From assembly GCA_029255685.2 (NCBI GenBank), contig CM055320.2, positions 15,395,111-15,459,110 of the forward strand: a stretch of 64,000 nucleotides of DNA, read 5' to 3'. Below are positions 42,718 through 53,435 of this stretch, in pieces. Position numbers and translations under genes: made by a program. Origin of the DNA: Silene conica. Taxonomy: Eukaryota > Streptophyta > Magnoliopsida > Caryophyllales > Caryophyllaceae. The notes under the pieces are model-generated. The model did not search any database. It was not told the DNA's origin and saw only the letters and a list, made by a program, of their open reading frames with translations. How positions within the stretch are numbered: position 1 is the stretch's first letter; each line of letters begins with the position of its first letter.

Positions 42718-43207
42718 GGGTCCAGAGGTGAACTTAACACATATCCCACTACCAAACAATGTCGGGTCCAGAGGTGAACTTAACACATATCCCAACATGC
42801 AATTCAAGTAAAGGGTCCAAAGGTGAGCTTAACACATATCTCTATACATACAATTCAAGAAAAGGGTCCAGAGGTGAGCTTAACACATATCCCGAATCAT
42901 CCATAAGCAAAGGGTCCAGAGGTGAACTTAACACATATCTTAATGCTACAAACAAGTACTGGGTCCAGATGTGAACTTAACACATATCCTAATACACAGC
43001 TATCGCACACCGGGTCCAGAGGTGAACTTAACACATATCCCGTGTACGACAACCAATCACGTGTCAGGTCCAGAGGTGAACTTAACACATATCCTGACAC
43101 GCCACAAGCAAAACACGTAATGGGTCCAGAGGTGAACTTAACACATATTCCATCACGCGACATACAAAACACGTAATGGGTCCAGAGGTGAACTTAACAC
43201 ATATCCC
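42718..43207. repeat. Ten interspersed 30-bp repeats inside the solo LTR
   Basis: GGGTCCAGAGGTGAACTTAA plus ACACATATCCC recurs at 42718, 42764, 42813, 42864, 42912, 42961, 43012, 43066, 43122 and 43178, separated by 16-26 bp of variable sequence (period 46-56 bp). Copies differ by a few bases. Some spacers resemble their neighbours (the last two nearly), so the array grew by local duplication. It is not a CRISPR array: this is a plant LTR and there are no cas genes. Confidence 0.93.
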
Positions 43208-43494
43208 ATCACGCGACATACAACTCAACCATTAACATCCAAAGATAGAAACTAACCTATAGCTCTAACTTCTTAAACCACTAAACAACACTTAATTGAT
43301 CCCGGGAACTAAGACGAGGGAGAGCCGGTTTCCCTTTCGGTTACCCGACCGGGGGGTCTCTATCCTCACTCCATTCCCGAACCCAATATAGTGTCGCCCA
43401 TCCTCCGGGGACCTCAAACACGTATCAAAGGTACAAGAAACGAGTTTCAATCAAAACCGAACAAGCCTTTGAAAGTTATAAACAAAACTATGGG

Positions 43495-43895
43495 AACAGG
43501 GGCTCTCAGCCGGTCCCAGACCGTCTGCCGGTCCACCGGCTGGGAGTCCCTTCCCATGCCCAAACAATCGGCTGAAAAACAAGAGAAGAGGCTCTCAGCC
43601 GGTGGACCGTCCGCCGGCCAGCCGGCTGGGAGTCCCTTCCCCAAAGCCAAACTTCAAACTTACAACACGAGGAGTGACTCTCAGCCGATGTACCGGCTGC
43701 CGGCCTACCGGCTGGGAGTCACTTCTCATGCTATTTTCAAAACCTGAAAACCACAATAAGGATCCTGAGCCGGTCGACCGGCGGCCGACTGACCGGCTCA
43801 GAAACCCTTCTCAATTTCTGAAAAATCAAAATTCCAACACAGTGACTCTGAGCCGGCCGACCGACTGCCGGTCAGCCTGCCGGCTCAGAGGCCGC
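43495..43895. repeat. Five iterated AGCCGGT...ACCGGCT hairpin units inside the solo LTR
   Basis: Units begin CTCAGCCGGT or CTGAGCCGG at about 43504, 43595, 43680, 43767 and 43850, roughly 85-90 bp apart. Each ends ACCGGCTGGGAGT or ACCGGCTCAGA, so each can fold into a GC-rich stem of AGCCGG with CCGGCT. Between the hairpins the sequence is AT-rich. Confidence 0.85.
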
Positions 43896-44837
43896 TGTAC
43901 GCAAAATCGACAATTTTCTAACAAATGCAATTTAACTCAAATCGATCCCAAACCTCTAAATTAACAACAACAATGTTTACCCATTATCACAAATCAACCA
44001 ATAACACTATCTATCAGCAATAAAACCACAAAACAATCCTCAAAACGATTATTAAATGTATCCATCGCAAGCATGAAATTTCTGAAAATAACTTAAAAGC
44101 ATGTGAAACATCAACAAGGCATGTAAACATTATATACACACACTCCTAGCATGATTCTAAGTCCATTGATCATAAACCTCAATCAAAACCAGAAACAATA
44201 ACAAGAACACAACAAAACTTGCTATTTTAACAAAAAGGCCGAGTTACTCGTAATCGTCACCTTAAATGCAATCCCGCTCAAAGCTCGTCTTCCACAATGA
44301 AGCTATCTATGTCCGGGTCTTCCAAGTCTTCGCCTACAATCAAGAAAAACGAGTTTAAGGGATCAAAAGACGATTTTAGGAAAAACAGCCTATTTTTCGA
44401 AATAAGGGAAATGAAAATCGGAAGTGACGGATGGCTTGCAAATTCGATGAGGATTCCGAAAATGTTATTATTACCTTGATTTGATGAACGGATGAAGAAG
44501 AACAATGGAAAAGAAGATGAAGATTATGGAGGTTTTGTGAGGAAATGAAATGTCAGTTGTTTTGTTTTTGAGGATGACACTATGTCGACTAAAGGGTCTT
44601 ATGAGGGTTTAAGGGTTGTCCTTTCCGTTTAAATGAAACGGGTTTGGATATCTTGAACGGGTTTTAAGATGTGAACTTAAGTTGCCAAGTTTGTATTTGT
44701 CTTAAGGACTTAAGGTTCTTAAGACGGATCTTACTATTTATTAAAATATCTTCCGTTAAGTTATTAAAATATTATTTTTATTACTTAAAATAATTAAAAC
44801 CTTTAAAATATGTTTTATAAAAATACGGGCTGTTACA

Positions 44838-46067
44838 CCTATTCATAATTACCTTCCATATTTCCTTTTTCGTCAATTTACAATACCTTAGCTATTAATG
44901 ATAGAATATAATCTTTTTAAAATAAAAACAAAGGTATCTCATTGGCTAGGGTGTACGATATTCTTGTGCACCCGATGGACCTTAGAATTTTTGTCAATGA
45001 AAAGACTCTAAATGTTTTCCTTTTATAGAAAAACTAGTTTTAATCTCGTGCAAAATTTGTACAGGATTGAATATTTAATATTGTTGAAATTTAAAAATAC
45101 TGGAAACAAATGGTAAGATGCACAAATGCAAATCTGTGAGTAATAAACTTACTTTTTAATTTTATTTTAAACATATTCTCAATTTGTCTCATTTGTCTAT
45201 TTGATTAATATCTCTCACAAAAAATAAAAAAGATAAATAAATTTCGGGACAGATTAAGCATAACATAAATTTGATTATGATAAAACCAATTAAAAGATGG
45301 ATATTTCAATTAATATAAAAATATTTCAACTAATTTATTACGAACTTTATGTTATTTGATATTTATAGGAAACAATTAATAAAAAAAACAATATCTTACC
45401 ATTAGAAAAAAATGAAATGAAGGCAAATATCAACCATTTGCATTCAAGTTTGGGTCTTCTTATCGAAATTGTTTATTCCATTTTATTTGCGTATTTTCAT
45501 TCCCATTTCAACAACTCTGTTATATAAAGTTATCTTATAACATTGCACCGACTCATTTGGAGAAAGTCCGACCACTTATTGGGTCCAAGTTGTTTTATAA
45601 CTCTGTTATATAAAGTTTGTCTTTTTTATCAAAATTATCTGTATTTTGAATTTAATTATTATTTTTTTATATCAATAAATAATGTATTTTTGTATGAAAT
45701 TAACATCAAATTTTTTTTTTGAGAAAACATCAAAATTTTAATTGTTAACAAATTAGGATTTTTTATTTTTGTATTAAAAATATTTATGAAAATATATGTG
45801 TAAATTATGTATGGTTTTATAATATGCGGTGTTTAATGTATGGTTATAAAATACAAAACAAATATATAATGTATGATTTTCTATAGTTTTTATTTAATTT
45901 GGATTCACTTAAATTATGAAAGAGGGTAATTATAATGTGAGAGGAATTAAATGGGTAAAGAACATGGGTGAGTTCCTAAAAAGAAAAAGAAAAATTATTT
46001 TTTTAATGCCTAACAACAAGAAATAATCAAAACACTTTACAAGTTACTTCTTTTATAGCAAATGGAT
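44838..46067. other. AT-rich spacer, with a possible Helitron 3' end on the minus strand
   Basis: No gene seen. At 45034-45065 the minus strand reads a short imperfect hairpin (CCTGTACAAA/TTTTGCACG), about ten bases, then CTAG, then T, the layout of a Helitron 3' end. The other end was not found. The rest is AT-rich with no clear repeats. Confidence 0.35.
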
Positions 46068-46181
46068 TATAATATTGGGTGATGCTCATTCATGGTCAGA
46101 TTTTACTCTTTCATGGACGGAAATGACCATTTTACCCTTTTATTTCATCTCCCCAATTTTCATTTTTCTCTCATATTCAAT

Positions 46182-46185
<4 letters not shown>

Positions 46186-46236
<51 letters not shown>
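46186..46236. repeat. (CT)n microsatellite
   Basis: About 25 CT dinucleotides in a row, inside the Pack-MULE beside the captured gene fragment. In the parent gene such tracts often sit in introns or leaders; here its origin is unknown. Confidence 0.95.
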
Positions 46237-46237
<1 letters not shown>

Positions 46238-46374
46238 AATTCAATCAAGCAACGCGCCTTTACTACAGAAATATGAAATCAAGACGACAAAAACGTTTTA
46301 TCGTTGCAGTATCTGACATGTTTAGTGCATTCAACATTAACATTAGTATGAACTCATTGTAGAGAACATACCAT

Positions 46375-46690
46375 CCGTTGCTATGATGCAATTAATATTC
46401 AAGGAGAAGCGAGATGCCTCAACCCCAACACGAAAATCAACAATCTGCTCACGTAAATCAGACAAAGGAGCACGCATACGAGCAACAGCATGATCAACAT
46501 CAATTAAATTAGTACTAAGGTTGACGAAATCGGCGTAATCGCAATTAATAAGATCGATGAGATCATGGTGTAGCGAAGAGAGGTGAGGTTGGAGCTGCAG
46601 AACGTAGGGTTTGGAACGGAACAAAGGTACGAAGGTCGGAAATGTAGGTTTCTGGGTTGAAGTTTGGGAAGAGGAAAGTTCCAGGAGAAG
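46375..46690 (-). pseudogene. Captured fragment of COG2 (conserved oligomeric Golgi subunit 2), N-terminal region
   Basis: The minus strand from 46600 to about 46385 reads HLSSLHHDLIDLINCDYADF, VNLSTNLIDVDHAVARMRAP and LSDLREQIVDFRVGVEA, the strongly conserved N-terminal coiled-coil region of plant COG2, a subunit of the complex that tethers vesicles at the Golgi. Just upstream (about 46680-46601) another frame reads FPNFNPETYISDLRTFVPF, which precedes this region in COG2; one frame change near 46600 separates the two. The homology stops after VEASRFSLN. About 100 residues of a protein of roughly 750 are present, so it is a broken gene piece that was copied into the transposon, not a gene. 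The parent copy is elsewhere. Confidence 0.8.
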
Positions 46691-47076
46691 CATTCAATCT
46701 GTCTTCAATTACAAATAATTGAAGCCTTTGTCTCAGATAACAATTGAAAAAAGAAGAAAAAGGAAGAAAAAGAACAAATCAAAAGATGTAAACAAACCCT
46801 AATTCAGAATGAGGAAGAAAAAGAACAAAACAAAAGAGGTAGACAAACCCCAATTTAATTAGTCTCACTCAATTAGGGTTTGTTTACCTAATCAATTAGG
46901 GAAAATTAGCATCCATAATTGTGTAATTTTGACAATTTGATAAATTCGATTAATTATGTAAGAGGGAATTAGAGAGGTTTTTTTTCTGTTTAGAAGTGAA
47001 GGGTATAGAATGGAAACATAATGAAGGTCCATGAAAGAGTAAAACTCGTACAAAAATGAGCAATTACGATAATATT

Positions 47077-47661
47077 TGACATATTTTAGTATTTAACACG
47101 GATACTTCGTTTCAAGTATAACATAGCTAGTGAAGATTTAACACAAATGTTATCGTTTTAATAGATATGAGATGAGATTGATAAGTATCCGCACTCAAAT
47201 CATAGATTTAAAGGGGAATCACTTGCACTATCGTTATTAGAGCATAAAACATTCAAAAAATTCACGTGGTACCCTTAAATTTTGACCTTTTTTTCCGAAA
47301 TAACCATTTTTTTTATCCGCGAAACTTTAAGCGGTCATAATTCTTGTATACGGGTTCAGAAAGTGATAATGTATTTTTTTCAAATCGATTATATTTCCGA
47401 TAACTACGAATACAAAAAAATATTGCCGTATTTGAATCTCGTGGCTAGGAGTTTTAGTATGTTAAAGTCTTTTGATCGACCAAACGTTTGGTATCTCTTG
47501 GTAAAAAATGTCAAACTCGACAATTTTTTTATTAATTTGAAAAAAAATCATTACTTATTGAGCTTGTAAACAACTAAACACGAATTATAACCTATTTAAG
47601 TTTTTTAAATAATAAATTTAAATATTTTGAGTAAAATATGAAACTTGAAAGATGTAGCATG
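47077..47661. other. AT-rich spacer
   Basis: Between the Pack-MULE and a hAT element. No gene, inverted repeat or duplication was recognised. Confidence 0.4.
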
Positions 47662-47669
47662 CATTTTAT

Positions 47670-48367
47670 TAGGGCTGAACAAAATCGGATATTCGATCCG
47701 GTTTTGGCATTCGGATCGGATATCCGAATTTGAAATTCTGAATTTTCGTGATCCACATCCAATCCGAATATTTCGGATATCCAATAATCTGGAATCCAAA
47801 TTTTCGGATATCCAGATTTTGGAAACCAGATTTGATCCAGATTTAAAAGTAGAGAAAGTTCCACAAAGGCTATTGGGCTATTGGCCAATAGGATGTTGCA
47901 AAATAAACTAAAGACGATTTCAGTCCATTTCACCTTTTGCAACCCACTTTAAAAGGGGTCTTCGATGACATAAATTATATATCTTGAATCTTTGATCGCA
48001 TAAATTATTAAATTAGAAGTCCCGATCGCATAAATTATTAAATTAGAAGTCCCGATCGCATAAATTATTAAATTATAAGTCCCGATCGCATGAATTATTA
48101 AATTACAAGTCTTCATTACAAATTTTAAAATATGTCTAAAATCCGTATAAACTAAACATGATGTTTCTAAACATTTTTGTATAAATTTTTAAAATTCGAA
48201 TCGGATTCGGATATCTAGTTTTATGAAAATCTCAATCCACATCCGGTTCAGTTTATTCAAAAAAAATCGGATCGAATACCCATTTTAAATGGTATCCATA
48301 TATTCGGATTTTTTTTCGAAATTCGGATAAAAATTCGTATCGTATCGAATTTTTTTTCTCTGACCTA
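47670..48367. mobile_element. hAT-like MITE rich in the word CGGATATCCG
   Basis: Ends TAGGGCTGA and TCTGACCTA (inverted, one mismatch) with a perfect 8-bp duplication CATTTTAT on both sides (47662-47669 and 48368-48375). The arms repeat CGGATATCC/TTCGGAT words. The middle contains four 30-bp tandem repeats (47994-48113, unit beginning GATCGCATAAATTATTAAAT). Non-coding. Confidence 0.85.
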
Positions 48368-48563
48368 CATTTTATGCATTTTTAGGGAAACCTTTCGTGT
48401 AAAAATACATTTTTGTGACAATTTTCGACGTTATTGCCCTGCTAATTAATGACCGAAAGGAATCTTTATGATTTTGAGTGATTCCTTGTCATCTTCTCTA
48501 TTTTTTTTGAGGTATCTCGCTTTTTTCTTCGTCACTGTTGTTGATGACGAAATCACACAGGAG

Positions 48564-49486
48564 TAGGGATGTCAATGGGGTGGGTCTTGGCGGGTCTCGC
48601 CCCGCACCCGCCCCACGTGGGGCGGGTGTGGGTAATAATTTGGCGGGTCGTGGGGCGGGGATGGGTATCAAAAACATCATTCGTCGCGGGTCGCGGGGCG
48701 GGTGCGGGTTTCACATGAGACCCGCCCCATACCCACCCCGCCCCACACCCACCCCGCTCGCCCCGCCCCACATGTCCCCGCCCCGCTTATACCCGCCTAA
48801 TAAATAATAATATCTAGTAGTAATATATAAGAATAATAAGATAAATTAAATATAACTTAAAATAATAATAAAAAAAATTAATAAATTAAATCTATCCTAC
48901 CAAGCTACCCACTTTCCCATACCCAAACAAGTAAATAAGAAAAATAACCCAGACTACCCACTTCCCCGTCCAATAAGGCAATAAACAATAATCATTCGTA
49001 AATCATTATCACTACATTCAGGTCATTCACGCAAATTCCCCTAAATCCCCATTTTCCCAAATTGATAAAACAAACGGAGCTGAAGAACTGAAGATGAAGA
49101 ATTGAAGAGTATTTGTTGTGTAGTTTTGTTTACTCTTCTAGTACTTTGTCAGAATTTGGGCTTTCGGCTGCTGTTTGTGCATGTTTTTGGTGGTATATTT
49201 GTATGTAAAACCGTTTTATGGCTCCACGGACTCTAGTTAATTGAATGTTAAGGCATTTTGCGAAAACTTATTTGTATAAGTAGTACGACAAGTATATTTT
49301 AGATTTAAGATTTACGTTTCTTGAGGAGATATGCGGGTCAACCGCGGGTCCCCGCGGGGCGGGGATGGTTTTGAATAGTTCAACCCGCCGCGGGTCGCGG
49401 GGCGGGCGCGGGTGCGCATTAAAAGTTCGCGGGGCGGGCGCGGGTTGACCCCCCTCCGCACCCGTCCCGCCCCATTGACATCCCTA
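48564..49486. mobile_element. hAT-like MITE of the GGGGCGGG family, complete copy
   Basis: It starts TAGGGATGTCAATGGGG and ends CCCCATTGACATCCCTA (17-bp perfect inverted repeats), with a perfect 8-bp duplication CACAGGAG on both sides (48556-48563 and 49487-49494); length 923 bp. It has GC-rich arms made of GGGGCGGG/CCCGCCCC words and an AT-rich centre. The reference copy for the split element at 13689-22435, and younger than it. Confidence 0.92.
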
Positions 49487-49494
49487 CACAGGAG

Positions 49495-50659
49495 TATACA
49501 ACAAAAGCTAATTTTATTGAATACGGTACTATTCATCTCATAAGTGAGGACGGATAGTACCACTTTTACAATATCACAAATGAAAAGCAAGTGGGTGTTT
49601 TATTTAAGTTCCACTTGATTATTACTAGCATATTATAAGAGAGATACTATCCGATTTCAACTTGTGACGGATAGTATCTATCTCCAATGAGAATTTATGA
49701 TACAACAATAACCCTCACTGTTCATAGTGACAAATTTTCGTAAACATCCGTCTTAAACTTAAAGACGAACTAAAAAATAATCTATTTACATAAATAAGAC
49801 AAACATTTTGCTCTTTTCAAAGCTTTCAAATAATATAACCCTCTCAAGGGAAATTTAATGATTCTTGTTAATCAAAATTATCCTTTATCCCTTATTGATT
49901 AAGAGTTTATTACTTTTTTATCCCTTATTGATTAAGAGTTTATTACTATATTATCCTCAATAACAGAGTAAGGATTTTCTGTTGGAGGGGGCTCCAAATT
50001 TCCGTGGAGACGGAAGTGTAATTTTATAAGGTTCATTTACAAATAAGTTTAAAATTTTAACTAAAAATCTCGAGTTTTCAATTTTTAACGTGGGTGAGCG
50101 CCGAGCATCCCTGCTAGGCCCCTTATGTAAGATATTCCATAAAATAAAATAGATATTACATAAATTTTCAATTAAGTTATTTTATGGAAATTAAGTTGGT
50201 CTATTATATGGTGAGATTTACCTAAGATTTTGTTCCCATTTTTATCTTCCATAATTTTCCAATCACAATTTAGGAAATTAGTTGTCTATATAAAGGGAAC
50301 ATATTTATTCGAATTAAAGTTTACCATAACTACCTCATTAAAAAAACATCATCTAAATTGCAAAGTTGAGGGTTTAAAAATCATGTTATTTTAACTATAG
50401 AAGTTACACCTCACTCCACCACCGATTACCCTTTATGAAACCGTCTTATGCAAATCACAAATAAACGTGTCATATAGTTGTATAATGTAATTTCTTATAA
50501 CAAACAACATTTGTATGATTCTTTTAAATTTTTTTTTTGGCGTTTTTTATAAGATTACTCCAAAATTTAAAGTGGCCGATAAATATATTTAAAGCATAAA
50601 AAGTAAATCGAATTAGGTGGGATTAAAAGAAGTATCAGTAACTACTTTAGAAGGAGTCA
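49495..50659. other. Spacer with a possible Mutator-MITE relic
   Basis: No gene. Between about 49535 and 49710, GAGGACGGATAGTACC and its inverted partner CTTGTGACGGATAGTATC resemble the ends of the MITE family at 28130, but no boundaries or target duplication could be fixed. The rest is AT-rich and unassigned. ATCCCTTATTGATTAAGAGTTTATTACT is repeated once at about 49887-49948. Confidence 0.35.
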
Positions 50660-50662
50660 TAA

Positions 50663-50991
50663 GAGCAATAGTAATAGTGGATTAGTAGTTTTTTTGTCTC
50701 GGGGTTGTCACTAGCTAATAACTTTAAAAATAAAGTTCTTCTACTGCAAGTAAACGTTTGTTCTTAATTTTAATAACCTTGAAAATTGTTCAAAGCCAAT
50801 TAAATTTAAATAATTCCAATTTTCAACTAAAAAATAATAATTCATTAATTATTCTTATTTAATGAAAATGTAGGATAGTGAAAAGTGATATCCTTTTAAG
50901 AACTTTATTAAAAATCATCTATTTTAGACAAAAGTTCTTAAAGATTGGAACTAGCGAAAAATGAGTGGCACAAGCTCTATTGCTATTGCTC
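50663..50991. mobile_element. PIF/Harbinger MITE
   Basis: Inverted ends GAGCAATAGTAATAG and CTATTGCTATTGCTC with target duplication TAA on each side (50660-50662 and 50992-50994); 329 bp, AT-rich, non-coding. Confidence 0.72.
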
Positions 50992-50994
50992 TAA

Positions 50995-51362
50995 CTTCAA
51001 AAATTTTAAACAAATACTCCATCATATACACCATTTTCTTCATTATTTGCTTAAATGGATTATTCAAGTTTTTTATGATTTTTTTTATTTTGAAAACTTT
51101 TACTCTCTTATTTTATTCATTTCTCCCTCTTATCACCAAACTCCACTCGGTTTTATTACTCTTATTTTATTTGTTTTTCCCCACAATTTCTTATTAAAAT
51201 CCTAATTATTCATTGTCTCTCCTATCACCAAACCCAATCAATTTTTTTACTCCTATTTTATTTATTCCCTTATTGTTGGTGCCCATAAATAAAAGGAAGT
51301 TATATTTTTTGTAAATGCAAAACGTCATATAATAAAAACAGAGGGATTTGTTTTTAACTACT
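50995..51362. other. Short AT-rich spacer between two Harbinger MITEs
   Basis: Pyrimidine-rich, non-coding. Two near-identical phrases (CACCAAACTCCACTCGGTTTT near 51136 and CACCAAACCCAATCAATTTTT near 51226) hint at a small local duplication. Confidence 0.35.
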
Positions 51363-51365
51363 TTA

Positions 51366-52033
51366 GGAGGCGTTTGGTTAGAAAAATGGAAAGGGAAAGG
51401 AAATAAGAAAGGGTAAGAGGGGGAAAGGAAAGAGATTACCTAAAACTTAATTGATTGTTTGGTTGCTCTAAGAAAGAGAACTAATGGTACACTCACACTC
51501 ACACTCACTCTTACCACTAACACACACCACCATAAACAACCACTTATCTACTGGCGGCAGTGATGGTGGTACATGTGGCATGGTGGTGGTGGTGGCGATG
51601 GTGGGGTGTTATGGCGGCGGTGGTGGTGGCAACGGTGATGGCCACGACGATGATGGTGGTGGGGTGTCATGACGGTGATGGTGGCGTTGGTTACAACGGT
51701 GATTGTGGTGGAGTGTCATAGTAGTGATGGTGGTAAGGGTGTCACGACGGTGGTGGTGTTATGGCGGTGGCGGCATGGTGTTGGTTTGGTGGTGGCTATT
51801 CTGGTGGTAGTTGTAAGTGTGGTGGTAGGTGAAAAAGTGGTTGAAGGGTAACAAGAGTAATGAAATCTCATACCCTTGGGGTGGGGGTAAGAAAGTAGAT
51901 GGATTGAGGGGTAAGGGAGAGAGTTCAATTTCCTTTGATTGTGTCAAACAAACACCAACAAAGGCACCAACAAAGGGAATGAGTAACTTTGTTTCACTTT
52001 CCCTTTCTTATAGACCCCCAACCAAACGCCCCC
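51366..52033. mobile_element. PIF/Harbinger MITE with a G-rich (GGTGGT)n core
   Basis: Inverted ends GGAGGCGTTTGGTT and AACCAAACGCCCCC with target duplication TTA on each side (51363-51365 and 52034-52036); 668 bp. The middle (about 51555-51835) is an imperfect GGTGGT/GGCGGTGG repeat with extreme G-over-C bias on the + strand. Frames through it give only low-complexity Gly/Val-rich peptides. Confidence 0.82.
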
Positions 52034-52036
52034 TTA

Positions 52037-53328
<1,292 letters not shown>

Positions 53329-53335
53329 TATAAAA
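53329..53335 (+). promoter_or_regulatory. TATA box of the cysteine protease gene
   Basis: TATAAAA about 105 bases before the ATG at 53436, preceded by a G+C-poor stretch. The distance allows a leader of about 70 nt. Confidence 0.55.
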
Positions 53336-53435
53336 ACCTCACTACTTTGTACCAAATTTATGCATGCATGCAAAATACGTAACATATTAATAATAACAAA
53401 TAAAGTTCATTCTGTAGTAGATTAGTAATCCATTA

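Larger units (their letters stand above)
41984..44837 (-). mobile_element. Solo LTR fossil, chromovirus-like
   Basis: It starts TGTAAAACCCC, ends GGGCTGTTACA, and is flanked by a perfect 5-bp duplication CCTAT (41979-41983 and 44838-44842); length 2854 bp. Read on the minus strand it begins TGTAACAGCCCGTATTTT, like the LTR at 13778 (TGTAATACCCCGTATTTT), so the two are relatives in opposite orientation. No coding domains are seen inside. It carries two striking internal repeat zones, listed separately. Confidence 0.82.
46077..47067. mobile_element. Pack-MULE carrying a COG2 gene fragment
   Basis: A 991-bp element whose ends are inverted repeats of about 75 bp (sharing TTTTACTCTTTCATGGAC on opposite strands), with 9-bp flanks TATAATATT (46068-46076) and GATAATATT (47068-47076) differing at one base. 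This is the structure of a Mutator-like element. The inside contains a (CT)n tract and a piece of a host gene in reverse orientation, which makes it a Pack-MULE. Confidence 0.83.

Noticed and set aside
42759-43176. Peptide repeats of the type GSRGELNTYP on both strands as a repeat protein gene
   Set aside because: They are translations of the 30-bp DNA repeat in the solo LTR. Spacing is not a multiple of three throughout and open frames occur on both strands, as expected of a low-stop repeat.
42718-43207. CRISPR array
   Set aside because: The repeat-spacer look is real, but it lies within a plant LTR with a 5-bp target duplication. The repeats are imperfect, spacers partly repeat each other and no cas genes exist nearby.
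46075-46362. A Ser/Leu-repeat protein
   Set aside because: It is a translation of the (CT)n tract inside the Pack-MULE.
48498-48807. Proline- and arginine-rich small proteins
   Set aside because: They come from GGGGCGGG words in the hAT MITE arms, open in several frames on both strands.
51484-51928. Glycine/valine-rich small proteins
   Set aside because: Low-complexity translations of the GGTGGT core of a Harbinger MITE.
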